From positions 1 through 47,564 of the forward strand of contig JAEINQ010000055.1 of NCBI GenBank assembly GCA_016342285.1: a stretch of 47,564 nt of DNA. Reading direction: 5' to 3'. The translations under genes were made by a program, and so were the position numbers. Positions 17,277 through 25,612 of the stretch are shown one piece after another. The notes beneath the pieces were generated by a model. It was given only the letters and a program-made list of their open reading frames with translations, did no database searches and was not told the DNA's origin. This DNA is from Desulfobacterales bacterium. Its GTDB lineage: Bacteria > Desulfobacterota > Desulfobacteria > Desulfobacterales > JAEINQ01. Position 1 is the first letter of the stretch, and every line of letters starts with the position of its first letter.

Positions 17277-18524
17277 ACGGACCCGCCGAATGGCCGCCCC
17301 CAAGGCAGTGAACTTTTCCTCCAGGGCCTCGTAGCCGCGATCCAGGTGGTAGACCCGGTTGATGACCGTGGTCCCTTCGGCCACCAGCCCGGCCAGGACC
17401 AGGCAGGCGCTGGCCCGCAGGTCCGATGCCATGACCGGCGCCCCGGAGAGACGCCCCACGCCGTGGACCATGGCGGTATTGCCGTTGATGCGGATGTCGG
17501 CCCCCATCCGTTTGAGCTCGCTCACATGAATGAATCGGTTTTCAAAAATGGTTTCGTTGATCATGCTGGTGCCGTCCGCCACCGCCATGAGCACCATGAA
17601 CTGGGCCTGCATGTCGGTGGGAAAGCCCGGGTAAGGCTCGGTTCGAAAGTCCACACTGGTAACGGAGGCGTTTCCCCGCACGTGGATGGTGTTTTGCCCA
17701 ACGGAAATGTCGACGCCGGCCTGGGACAGTTTGCTCAGGGTGGCACCCACATGGTCCGGCTCGCACCTGTCGATAATGACGTCGCCGCCGGTCAGGGCGG
17801 CGGCCACCAGGAAGGTACCGGTTTCGATGCGGTCAGGGATGATTTCTGTCTGGGTCGGCTTCAGGGTGTCCACACCATTGATGGTAATCACCGGTGTCCC
17901 GGCGCCCTGCACATCGGCCCCCATTTGATTGAGGACCTGGGCCAGGGCGACAATCTCGGGCTCCCGGGCGGCGTTTCGCAAAACGCTGCGCCCGCTGGCC
18001 AGCACCGCCGCCATCATCAGGTTTTCAGTCCCGGTCACCGTGACCGTATCAAAATAGATATCGGCACCCACGAGTTTCTTGGCCTCAGCCTCCACGTAGC
18101 CGTGACGAAGGGCAATGGTGGCCCCCAGCCGCTCCAGGCCGTTAAGGTGCAAATTGATGGGCCGGGCCCCGATGGCGCACCCACCCGGGAGGGAAACCCG
18201 GGCACGGCCCAACCGGGCCAGCAGCGGTCCTAGAACCAGGATGGAAGCCCGCATCTTTCGGACCAGCTCGTAGGGCGCCTCGGAATTGGAAAGACCGCTG
18301 GCATCGATTCGCACCGTATGGCCGTCCACGGACACCGAAGCGCCGTGGTTTTCCAGCAACGCCCGAATGCTGTGAATATCCTGAAGGCCGGGCACATTGG
18401 TATAGGTATTGGACCCGTCGGTGAGAAGGGCCGAGGTCAGTATGGGCAGGGCCGCATTCTTGGCCCCGCTGATTGTCACCCGACCCGATAGCCGGCGTCC
18501 TCCTTCGATTTCGATTTTGTCCAT
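17274..18524 (-). CDS. murA: UDP-N-acetylglucosamine 1-carboxyvinyltransferase
   Basis: A 416-residue cytoplasmic enzyme for the first committed step of peptidoglycan synthesis: it adds enolpyruvate from PEP to UDP-GlcNAc. Its N-terminus IEGGRRLSGRVTISGAKNAA is typical of MurA. The active-site loop LPGGCAIGARPINLHLNGLE keeps the cysteine that fosfomycin alkylates, so the enzyme is predicted to be fosfomycin-sensitive. Other family blocks (TVTVTGTENLMMAAVLA, TEPYPGFPTDMQAQ) are present. The ATG at 18522-18524 has AAAGGAA about 12 bases upstream. The longer upstream frame is not family-like. Its stop codon lies inside the end of a dispersed repeat. Confidence 0.97.
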   Translation of the reverse strand: MDKIEIEGGRRLSGRVTISGAKNAALPILTSALLTDGSNTYTNVPGLQDIHSIRALLENHGASVSVDGHTVRIDASGLSNSEAPYELVRKMRASILVLGPLLARLGRARVSLPGGCAIGARPINLHLNGLERLGATIALRHGYVEAEAKKLVGADIYFDTVTVTGTENLMMAAVLASGRSVLRNAAREPEIVALAQVLNQMGADVQGAGTPVITINGVDTLKPTQTEIIPDRIETGTFLVAAALTGGDVIIDRCEPDHVGATLSKLSQAGVDISVGQNTIHVRGNASVTSVDFRTEPYPGFPTDMQAQFMVLMAVADGTSMINETIFENRFIHVSELKRMGADIRINGNTAMVHGVGRLSGAPVMASDLRASACLVLAGLVAEGTTVINRVYHLDRGYEALEEKFTALGAAIRRVR

Positions 18525-18589
18525 GGATATGGATTCCTTTTCGTGGACCTCAATGAGAACGGCCCCGTAAAAAAGCCGTTTTTTAACCA

Positions 18590-18665
18590 CAGAGATCACC
18601 GAGAACACAGAGAATTGCCATGGCTATTCATTTGTTATCTCTGTGCTCTCTGTGTGCTCCGTGCT
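18590..18665. repeat. CACAGAG-type inverted repeat upstream of murA
   Basis: CACAGAGATCACCGAGAACA followed by CAGAG, then 30-odd bases later CTCTGTGCTCTCTGTGTGCT. The two arms are imperfect inverted copies of a CACAGAG/CTCTGTG pattern that is common as an intergenic repeat in deltaproteobacteria. It sits in the leader side of murA. Confidence 0.6.
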
Positions 18666-18729
18666 AGATGAAAACTTTTTCCACGTCGGTCAATGTGGTG
18701 GATTCGATGATCCATCGTCTTTTGCCAAT

Positions 18730-18779
18730 TTAGAAATAAAAAGCGCTTTCCGGCCCGGCAACGGGCGCGGAAAGCGCTT
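18730..18779 (-). terminator. Intrinsic terminator of the qrc operon
   Basis: A long stem pairs AAGCGCTTTCCGGCCCG (from 18741) with CGGGCGCGGAAAGCGCTT (to 18779). On the minus strand it is followed by TTTATTTCTAAATT. It comes just after the small gene at 18810-18968, so it marks the end of that transcript. Confidence 0.85.
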
Positions 18780-18809
18780 GAGATCTCTGTGGCGAACCGG
18801 ATACGGGTG

Positions 18810-18968
18810 TTAGTGGTGATGCCCGCCGGTGCCCTTGGCGGTATCGTACCATGTCTTGCCGATACACCAGAGCATGCCGATCCCAATAATGGTCAGCGCG
18901 TACCACAGCCCGCCCATGAAGACCATGTGGGACATGTCCCACATCCATTCAAAACAAAAGGGAATCAT
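18810..18968 (-). CDS. 52-residue membrane protein, last gene of the qrc operon
   Basis: A small gene with a very strong ribosome-binding site (AAAAGGAGGAGA, five bases before the ATG at 18966-18968). It lies 25 bases after qrcD on the same strand and is followed by a strong terminator. The protein begins MIPFCFEWMWDMSHMVFMGG, has one membrane helix (about residues 15-35, LWYALTIIGIGMLW) and ends in a soluble segment KTWYDTAKGTGGHHH with three terminal histidines. Position and spacing suggest a small accessory subunit or assembly factor of the Qrc complex. It contains no known domain I recognise. The function is inference; that it is a real gene is well supported by the signals around it. Confidence 0.82.
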   Translation of the reverse strand: MIPFCFEWMWDMSHMVFMGGLWYALTIIGIGMLWCIGKTWYDTAKGTGGHHH

Positions 18969-18993
18969 CGCTGTCTCCTCCTTTTAGGCCGGG

Positions 18994-20286
18994 TCAGGCT
19001 TCCGCCGGCGTCAGTTCCTGTTGGGGTGCGTCGACCGCCACATCGGCCTCGAGGGCCGCCGGTTCTTCCGCCACGGGGTTGAGCTCGGCCTCATCGGGGA
19101 AGACCGGCAGGTAGCGATAGGACAGGGCGACCAGAATCACGCCGTAAGCCACCGGCAAAATGGTGGTGGCCACCTCCTGCCAACTGGGCAGATACAGGGC
19201 CCAGGTGTCAAAGGGGAGGATGGGCACGGCCATGACCTGAAGCACCATGACCCAGCGGTTGATGCAAACCCCCACAGCGGCCAGAACCGCGGCGGTCACC
19301 AGCAGGGACGGCGTCTGTCGCAGTTTGCCGGTAACCAGGATGCCAGCCGGAATGAATCCGCAGACAATGATCTCAACAAAGAGAATCCAGGGACCGTAAA
19401 AGGCATTGTTGCTGTAAAAATCCATCCAGTGGGTCTGGCTCATCCAGTACAGGGTGTCGGCGCTCTTGGCGATGATGTAGGTGAGCATCATCCAGCCGGC
19501 AATTTTGGCCAGGAGCTGAATGGCCGATTCACGGACCAGTTTTTTGCCCGTGATTTTTTCCATGAGCTTGATCAGCGACAGGGTAAAGCATGGCCCGCAG
19601 GCGGCCGCCGACCAAGTGAAAAGGAAAAAGGTCCAGGGCCAGATGAACAGCCCCTCACGGAAGGCAAATGGCCGGCCGAAGAGAACACCGGCCACACCGC
19701 CCAGGGAGCCCTGGTGAAAAAAGCTCAAAAAAGCGCCGGTGGCGGCAAAGACCGCCATGGTCCCGTGCAGATTATGGCTGAAGTTGTGAAAGAAGGGGAC
19801 CTTGTCCAGTTGGCGGTTTTCCAGGATCAGCGGCAGGTACTCGATGCACAGCACACCGAAATAGCACGAGAGGCAAAAAGCCACTTCGGTCAGCATGGAA
19901 TGGACATTGGCATGCCAGAAGATGAACCATCCCCGCAGCGGCTGGCCGATGTCGATGGCCAGGATCAAAAGCGCGCTGCTGTAGCAGATGAACCCGATGA
20001 GAACGGCAAAGTTGATCAGGTGTTTCAGATCCTCCTTGCCGATGACGTATTTGAGCAGGCCCGAAAAGAACGCACCGCCGCCCAGGGCAATCACCGCCAG
20101 GTCGGCCCAGATCCAGAGGGCGAACCCGTAGTAGTCGTTCATGTTGGTCTGATTGAGCCCCTTGAACCAGCAGAGCAGCATGGCATAGACGCCCCACAGC
20201 AAAATTGCACCGGCCACGCCGATCAGCACGGCAAACTGTGGAAGCGGGCAGCGTTTGACGCCCTTGGGAAATAATGCAGAGTCCAT
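18994..20286 (-). CDS. qrcD: Qrc complex membrane subunit QrcD (NrfD/PsrC family)
   Basis: A 430-residue integral membrane protein with about ten helices, the NrfD/PsrC fold that forms the menaquinone site in membrane oxidoreductases. Typical stretches are FALWIWADLAVIALGGGAFF, then FLSFFHQGSLGGVAGVLFGR and GPWILFVEIIVCGFIPAGIL. It ends with an acidic cytoplasmic-type tail rich in E and A (about the last 35 residues). In Qrc it oxidises or reduces the quinone pool for electron exchange with periplasmic cytochrome c3. The ATG 20284-20286 was preferred over one 7 codons upstream because the NrfD family lacks the extra residues. Order after qrcC matches known qrc loci. Confidence 0.92.
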   Translation of the reverse strand: MDSALFPKGVKRCPLPQFAVLIGVAGAILLWGVYAMLLCWFKGLNQTNMNDYYGFALWIWADLAVIALGGGAFFSGLLKYVIGKEDLKHLINFAVLIGFICYSSALLILAIDIGQPLRGWFIFWHANVHSMLTEVAFCLSCYFGVLCIEYLPLILENRQLDKVPFFHNFSHNLHGTMAVFAATGAFLSFFHQGSLGGVAGVLFGRPFAFREGLFIWPWTFFLFTWSAAACGPCFTLSLIKLMEKITGKKLVRESAIQLLAKIAGWMMLTYIIAKSADTLYWMSQTHWMDFYSNNAFYGPWILFVEIIVCGFIPAGILVTGKLRQTPSLLVTAAVLAAVGVCINRWVMVLQVMAVPILPFDTWALYLPSWQEVATTILPVAYGVILVALSYRYLPVFPDEAELNPVAEEPAALEADVAVDAPQQELTPAEA

Positions 20287-20351
20287 AAGTTCCAAGCTCC
20301 TAACCATTGACAGTTAACAGTGAAGGCCTCTCGGTCAGTCAATGCGACCGA

Positions 20352-21161
20352 TCAGTGGGATGCCCCACCGCCTTTTTTACCCACGAATTCGTCCCCCATT
20401 TTACGAACCCACTTGCGGCTGGTCATGTAGTAGACCTTGGGGTTGGTGCCAAGGGCTTCCAGCAGGCGAAAAACATCGGGGTTTCTCGGCCGGCCGCCGT
20501 GGGCCCTGTCCGGACGCGCCAGCTGGTTCACCGCATGCTTGGGGTTGTTCAGATCACCAAAGGTGATGGCGCCGGCCGGACAGGCCTGGGTGCAGGCCGT
20601 CTGATACTCGCCCTCCTCCAGATGGTCCCGTCCTTCAACATGGGCCTTGTTCATGGCCAGCTGGTACCGGTGAAAACAGAAGCTGCATTTTTCCACCACA
20701 CCACGCATCCGCGGGCTCACGTTGGGGCTAAGGGATTTTTCCATCCCCTCGGGCCAAACCGGATCCCACCAATTAAAAAAACGGGCATGGTAGGGACAGG
20801 CCCCCATGCAGTACCGGCACCCAAAGCAACGGGTATAAATCTGGCTGACGATACCCGTTTCGGAGCTGTAGTCCGTGGCCGTGGCCGGACATACCGACAC
20901 GCAGGGGGAATGACCGTTGTGCCCTTCGCAATGCATGCAGGGCCTGGGCAGAAAGCAGGTATCGGCATTGGGGTAAGGCTCGCCATTGGTCAGCTGGTAC
21001 ACCCGCATCCAGGTGATGCTTTTCAGCTTGTCGGTCTCGTCCGCCCTGAACGGCACGTTGTTCTCGGACATGCAGGCCACCATGCAGGCGCCGCAGCCGG
21101 TGCACTTGTCCAGGTCGATGACCATTCCGTACTTTTTGGCTTTGGACTGTTCGTGTTTCAT
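20352..21161 (-). CDS. qrcC: Qrc complex iron-sulfur subunit QrcC
   Basis: A 269-residue ferredoxin-like subunit with four cysteine groups for [4Fe-4S]/[3Fe-4S] clusters: CTGCGACMVAC (residues about 20-30), CMHCEG with CVSVCP, CFGCRYCMGACP, and CSFCFHR with CTQACPAG. It has no twin-arginine signal of its own, so it is probably carried out by the Tat signal of QrcB, as in related complexes. It would move electrons between the cytochrome/QrcB side and QrcD. The ATG at 21159-21161 has GAGG six bases upstream. It follows qrcB by 18 bases, so the genes are co-transcribed. Confidence 0.93.
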   Translation of the reverse strand: MKHEQSKAKKYGMVIDLDKCTGCGACMVACMSENNVPFRADETDKLKSITWMRVYQLTNGEPYPNADTCFLPRPCMHCEGHNGHSPCVSVCPATATDYSSETGIVSQIYTRCFGCRYCMGACPYHARFFNWWDPVWPEGMEKSLSPNVSPRMRGVVEKCSFCFHRYQLAMNKAHVEGRDHLEEGEYQTACTQACPAGAITFGDLNNPKHAVNQLARPDRAHGGRPRNPDVFRLLEALGTNPKVYYMTSRKWVRKMGDEFVGKKGGGASH

Positions 21162-21179
21162 CAGAACCTCGTTTGTGAG

Positions 21180-23402
21180 TTAGGCATTGCTCAGCTTGGC
21201 TCGAATCCCCCAGGCCGCGTCCAAACCGGAAACCGCATCATTGACCGGGCCGATCAGGTCGTTGACATTGACCCCCTTGTCGGCCAGGTACTTGTCGTAG
21301 GCGCTGTGGCCCAGTCCGCGGGGCATGCCCACCAGGCCGGGGCGCATGCCGTCGAAGAGATGGACCCGGACTTCGGCGCTGCCTCTCGGAGTCTTCAGCG
21401 TGGCGCGGTCCCCTTCGGACAGACCGAGCCCTTTGGCCGTTTCCGGATTGATCTCCACCAGCAGGTCATTGCCCTTGAGGATGGTATCGGCCACGGTCTT
21501 GATCATAAAGGGCGTATCGCCGATATAGCCGGCGCTCAGGCGCAGGCTGTCATAAGGCATCAGGATCAGCGGGTAGCTTTTTTTGTCCCCCTCGATATCC
21601 GCCGGGGCATAGTCGGGCAGCACGCTGCCGGCCGTAGCAAACTCGAACCGGCCCGATCCGGTCTCAAAAGCGCTGGCCCAGTCGGCGGGCCGGAAATCGA
21701 CTTCGACAAAACCGGCTTCCTGGAGCGGGCCCCAATTGTCTCCCAGGATCTCTTCCAGGCAGGCCGCATAATCATCCCAGGGAAAGGCGCCGCCGACGGT
21801 CCCGCCCAGGGCCTTGGCCAGGGCGATGGTGACATCGGCCGTTTGTCGGGTATTGAACTGGGGCTCGACCACCGGTTTGGCCAGGCTTCTGACGGCGCGC
21901 TGGAAGCCGGCGGCCACCGGAACATCCTCATAGCGTTCCAGGTAGACATGATTGGGAAGAATCAGATCGGCGTATGCGGCGGTTTCGTCCATGAAGGAAG
22001 AAAAGCTCACCACCAGGGGAATGCTGTCCAGGGCCGTTTTGACCGCTTTGGGTTCGCCCATGGTGTACAGTGGATTGGCGCCGGAGACAAACAGGGCCTG
22101 AAGGCCATACGGTTTGGCACTGGCCAGGGCCTGGGGCAGATGGTTGAGCCGGTAACGGGTCATGGGGTATTCGGCGCTACCGGCACCGTCAATGCGCGCA
22201 TTTTGCAGCCCCTCGGCCGCCGCTCGGTCGGTTTCAATCTCCGGCCATTGAATATGGTCGGGTTCGGGCATGGCCCAGACACCGCCCTTTCGATTGATGT
22301 TACCCACCAGGGCGTTTAAGGCATGAACGGACGCAAATTCACCAAGGCTGCCCGGGGTTCTTCCTTCTCCCCGGCCGCAGATGGCCAGGGGGCGCCGGGC
22401 ACCAGCAAAGGCCCGGGCCAAAGAAACGATGGTGGACGCATCCACGCCGGTTATTTTAGCGGTCTTGTCCGGGCTGTATCTGGCCAGCACCTGGCTTCGC
22501 CAGGTATCAAACCCGGCGGTGTATCCATTCACAAAATTGGCGTTAAAGAGGGATTCGGCGACAATCACATGGGCCAACCCCAGAGCCAGCGCCCCTTCGG
22601 TGCCCGGCTCGATACCGATCCAGGCATCGGCCTTGGCCGCGGTATTGGACAGCCTCGGTTCCACCTGGACCAGTTTTGCGCCCTTGTCCCTCCAGCCGCT
22701 GTGGGCACGGATCATGCGCACCGGTGAGCCCCACCCTTCAATGACCCCACTGCCAAAGCTCAGCACGTAGCTGGCGTTTTCCAGATCGAATCCGGCATAA
22801 CCCGAAGTGCCGTGCATGGCCTGAAGCACCTGTTCATAGTTGTCCTCCATGGAGGGGGTCCGGATGAAATTGGGCGATCCGTAGGCGCTCATGAACCGCT
22901 GAATGAGACCGGACGTGGTGCCCCGATCTTCGCCGGCGATCCATCCCAGAGCATGGGCCTGGCCCTTGCCGCGCAGTTCTTGGAGACTGGCGGCCACTTC
23001 AGAAATGGCCTGATCCCAGGTAATCTTCTCCCAGCCGCCCTGTCCTCTTTTCTTTCCGGTACGCTTCATGGGGGTCTGGACGCGGGTGGGACCGTAGAGC
23101 AGCTGAAGCCCGGAAAGCCCCATGATACAAATCCCGCCCTGGCTGACCGGATGGTCTTTTTGTCCTTCGATTTTCACGGCCCGATCACCCACCTTGCGCA
23201 CCGATATACCGCAGCCGCCCGGACAGAGGGTACAGACGGAATTGACGTGGGTCACCTCTCCGTCCTCGGGAACCGGCGTCCACGGCCACATCTGGGTCCA
23301 AATGGAAGAATCGTCGGTCAGCTTCAAGGCCATGGGAGAAAGTGCCGTTCCCGCCGCGCCACCAATCACGAATGACAAGAAACTTCTTCGGTCTATTTTC
23401 AT
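21180..23402 (-). CDS. qrcB: Qrc complex large subunit QrcB (molybdopterin oxidoreductase-like)
   Basis: A 740-residue protein of the molybdopterin oxidoreductase superfamily. A twin-arginine signal DRRSFLSFVIGGAAG at the N-terminus directs it to the periplasm. The cluster-binding region CTLCPGGC plus the later cysteine in GGICIMG is kept. No cysteine or selenocysteine can be seen at the usual metal-ligand position, in line with the reported absence of molybdenum in the characterised complex (from memory), so it may be a structural or electron-transfer subunit. The C-terminal domain (KTPRGSAEVRVHLFDGMRPG) is of the usual dinucleotide-binding type. Start 23400-23402, with AAGGGGA upstream. Confidence 0.93.
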   Translation of the reverse strand: MKIDRRSFLSFVIGGAAGTALSPMALKLTDDSSIWTQMWPWTPVPEDGEVTHVNSVCTLCPGGCGISVRKVGDRAVKIEGQKDHPVSQGGICIMGLSGLQLLYGPTRVQTPMKRTGKKRGQGGWEKITWDQAISEVAASLQELRGKGQAHALGWIAGEDRGTTSGLIQRFMSAYGSPNFIRTPSMEDNYEQVLQAMHGTSGYAGFDLENASYVLSFGSGVIEGWGSPVRMIRAHSGWRDKGAKLVQVEPRLSNTAAKADAWIGIEPGTEGALALGLAHVIVAESLFNANFVNGYTAGFDTWRSQVLARYSPDKTAKITGVDASTIVSLARAFAGARRPLAICGRGEGRTPGSLGEFASVHALNALVGNINRKGGVWAMPEPDHIQWPEIETDRAAAEGLQNARIDGAGSAEYPMTRYRLNHLPQALASAKPYGLQALFVSGANPLYTMGEPKAVKTALDSIPLVVSFSSFMDETAAYADLILPNHVYLERYEDVPVAAGFQRAVRSLAKPVVEPQFNTRQTADVTIALAKALGGTVGGAFPWDDYAACLEEILGDNWGPLQEAGFVEVDFRPADWASAFETGSGRFEFATAGSVLPDYAPADIEGDKKSYPLILMPYDSLRLSAGYIGDTPFMIKTVADTILKGNDLLVEINPETAKGLGLSEGDRATLKTPRGSAEVRVHLFDGMRPGLVGMPRGLGHSAYDKYLADKGVNVNDLIGPVNDAVSGLDAAWGIRAKLSNA

Positions 23403-23472
23403 CGATTTTCCCCTTAGCGTCTATCGAATATGCTTACATGTCGCCTTCGGCGCGGGTCCATATGGGCCGTGG

Positions 23473-24231
23473 CTATTTGTGGCAGACAAAACAGGCATCC
23501 CGACCGGTCTGCACACTCGATCCCTTGGAGACATGGGTGGTTCCCGGAAAGGCCACGTTGGCGATCTCCTTGAAGTACCGTCCGAAATAAGACGGCGCCG
23601 GCTCTGTTTCGGAAACGCCGACTTTACCGGCGTGACAGGCAGCGCAGTCATCCATCTTCATCCGGTCCCAGCTGTTGGTCTTGAACCCGGCGATATTTTT
23701 ACCCCAGATGTCCCGGCTGTAACCGGTGATCCGGTTGTATTCATAGGGCCTTGACGCCTCGGATTCACCGATATGGCCGTGGCAGATGACACAGTCCATC
23801 TTGCCTTTGACCAGGTGGGCGGCGTGGGAAAAGAAAACGCTGTCGGGTTGTCTGGAGTAAACCTGCCAGGGGACTTCAAAGCCTTGCTGGACGTATTGGG
23901 TGACGAAAATTTCCTCGTCCTCGGTTTCGCCCATCATGTCCTCATGACAGCCCATGCAGGCGTCCAGCTTGGGAATGCCCGAAAAGCTGCCATCTTCCCG
24001 GAGATAATGACAGCTCTGGCATCCCTCATCGACCTCGCCGACATGCAGCTTGTGGTTAAAGCTGAACGGCTGGGTCTTCTGAGAATAGAGCAGCTTCGGA
24101 AAAACCACCCAGCCGATAATCATGCTGACCGCAAATCCGACAATGAAGAAAAGGACAACAGGGCCTGTCGCACTGTCGGGCTTGCCAGCCTGTTCCGCTT
24201 CAACTGCTTTGGCTTTTTCTTGATGGCTCAT
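23473..24231 (-). CDS. qrcA: Qrc complex multiheme cytochrome c subunit QrcA
   Basis: A 252-residue membrane-anchored multiheme cytochrome c. One N-terminal helix (about residues 24-45, VVLFFIVGFAVSMIIGWVVF) is followed by a periplasmic part with five CXXCH heme motifs: CQSCH, CMGCH, CVICH, CAACH and CFVCH, the last almost at the C-terminus. Qrc of Desulfovibrio is described as having six hemes, so one may bind through a non-standard motif here or be absent. It should accept electrons from periplasmic cytochrome c3 and pass them on. It is the first gene of the operon. The ATG 24229-24231 has GGAG eight bases upstream. The heme-maturation genes lie directly upstream. Confidence 0.92.
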   Translation of the reverse strand: MSHQEKAKAVEAEQAGKPDSATGPVVLFFIVGFAVSMIIGWVVFPKLLYSQKTQPFSFNHKLHVGEVDEGCQSCHYLREDGSFSGIPKLDACMGCHEDMMGETEDEEIFVTQYVQQGFEVPWQVYSRQPDSVFFSHAAHLVKGKMDCVICHGHIGESEASRPYEYNRITGYSRDIWGKNIAGFKTNSWDRMKMDDCAACHAGKVGVSETEPAPSYFGRYFKEIANVAFPGTTHVSKGSSVQTGRDACFVCHK

Positions 24232-24388
24232 GGGTACTCCGTCGCACTGTCGTTGATGGGGTTGAAAACCGGTGCAGATTCGAATTGCCGGTGAGCTTAT
24301 CGCCGTGTGCCGACCGACGACGAATAAACGGGCGATAGCCGCTGGTTAAAGCCGAAAAACTCCCGAATAATATTAAATAATTCGCGTT

Positions 24389-24417
24389 TATTTACATGGC
24401 GGCCCGTTTTTTGTCAA
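24389..24417 (-). promoter_or_regulatory. Probable promoter of the qrc operon
   Basis: On the minus strand TTGACA (24412-24417) is followed after 17 bases by TAAATA (24389-24394). An AT-rich inverted repeat with CGAAT/ATTCG arms lies just downstream (24364-24384) and could be a regulator site. The leader to qrcA would be about 150 bases. Confidence 0.5.
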
Positions 24418-24423
24418 GCGGAA

Positions 24424-25269
24424 TCATGACCCCATGGCCCCGTAACTATGGAGTCCGGGAAGTAGATTCACCCCAAAATAGGTGAACAAAACCGCCACAA
24501 ATCCGGCAATGGAAAGATAGGCCACCCGGCGCCCGTACCACCCCCGGATGAGCTTGGCATGAAGCAGTGTGGCATAGACGAACCAGGTAATCAGCGACCA
24601 GGTTTCCTTGGGGTCCCAACCCCAATACCGCCCCCATGCCGAATTGGCCCAGACCGATCCGGTAATGATGCCGGCGGTCAGAAACAAAAAGCCGAACATG
24701 ATGAGCTGGTAGTTCAGATCATCCAGTGTCCGGGCGGCGGGAAACCGGTCCAACAGCCCGCCGGTGGTCGTCTCGCCCCGTTCTCGCATCAGGTACATGA
24801 TGCTCACCCCGAAGGCGATGGCAAAGGCGGCATACCCGATAAAACAGGCGATCACATGGGCAATGAGCCAGTTGCTCTTCAGGGCGGGAATCAGCGGCTG
24901 AATGCGGTCGTTGATGTTGGGCGACAAAGAGGCGTATGCCATGGCCAAAAAGGCCAGCGGGGTGATAAAGACACCGATCACACGGCTATGGTATTGTTTT
25001 TCCACCACCAGGTAGATCACGGCGATGGTCAGCGAGAAAAACGTCAGCGACTCGTAGAGATTGGCCAGGGGGGCATGCCCGATGCCGAGCCGGTAGGATT
25101 CGACCCAGCGTAAAGCGATTCCGGTCACATTGCCGACCACGGCAGCCAGGCAGGTCCAGGTCGCCATACGTCCGGGCAGAGATCGCCTGAAGACCCAGCC
25201 GGCCAGATACAGGAAAGCGGCGACTCCGTATACGAAAGTGGTCAGGGACAGCAACTGTGAACTGTTCAT
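24424..25269 (-). CDS. ccsA: System II cytochrome c heme handling protein (WWD domain)
   Basis: A 281-residue membrane protein with about eight helices that presents heme to apocytochromes in system II cytochrome c maturation. The tryptophan-rich WWD motif is WGWDPKETWSLITW, and a partner histidine region (HVIACFIGYAAFAIAF) is present. It is annotated as CcsB in many databases and ResC/CcsA in others. The ATG at 25267-25269 has GAGGAA upstream. With ResB it would supply the hemes of QrcA and of other cytochromes c. It ends only about 190 bases upstream of the qrcA start. Confidence 0.93.
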   Translation of the reverse strand: MNSSQLLSLTTFVYGVAAFLYLAGWVFRRSLPGRMATWTCLAAVVGNVTGIALRWVESYRLGIGHAPLANLYESLTFFSLTIAVIYLVVEKQYHSRVIGVFITPLAFLAMAYASLSPNINDRIQPLIPALKSNWLIAHVIACFIGYAAFAIAFGVSIMYLMRERGETTTGGLLDRFPAARTLDDLNYQLIMFGFLFLTAGIITGSVWANSAWGRYWGWDPKETWSLITWFVYATLLHAKLIRGWYGRRVAYLSIAGFVAVLFTYFGVNLLPGLHSYGAMGS

Positions 25270-25343
25270 GGGATTCCTCAATTGTGGGTTTTCGGCATGG
25301 CGCGGTGGTGCCGGTCCATACCGTTATGGGTTCAGTAAATAAT

Positions 25344-25590
25344 CCACGCCCAGAGGACGTGGCCTTGGATTGCCCCTAAAAGGGGCGACTGCCGGGTGTT
25401 TGAAGTTCGAAGTGCCTAAAATGCCTAAAGTGCCTAAAATTAAGGAATTCTGCCTATTTTAGCCTTTTAACATTTGGCAGAACGTAGCGATTCCACACGT
25501 AGCATTGGACATCGGGCATTGAAAATTCATTTGGACCTTCTCTCGCCGGAACGGTAGAACCTTTCCGGGTCCACCACCATAAGTGGTGGC
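25344..25590 (+). repeat. Multi-hairpin repeat, copy 5, with nested module D
   Basis: Starts with a varied module A (CCACG...CGTGG around CCCAGAGGA), then short direct repeats of TGCCTAAA, then module D (25442-25494: AAGGAATTCTGCC paired in part with GGCAGAACG and ATTCC), then module B to 25590. It fills nearly all of the gap 25270-25612 between the two cytochrome maturation genes. Confidence 0.8.
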
Positions 25591-25612
25591 GCTCATTCAG
25601 CGTACAGAGGCC

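Noticed and set aside
18558..18584. A hairpin with a T-run pointing along the plus strand upstream of murA
   Set aside because: AACGGC/GCCGTT followed by T residues looks like a terminator, but no plus-strand gene ends there.
19021..20274. A 417-residue plus-strand frame
   Set aside because: Antisense to qrcD, which has clear NrfD-type helices; the plus frame has none.
20307..22319. A 670-residue plus-strand frame
   Set aside because: Antisense to qrcC and qrcB, rich in G, H and Q as expected of an antisense shadow; no family features.
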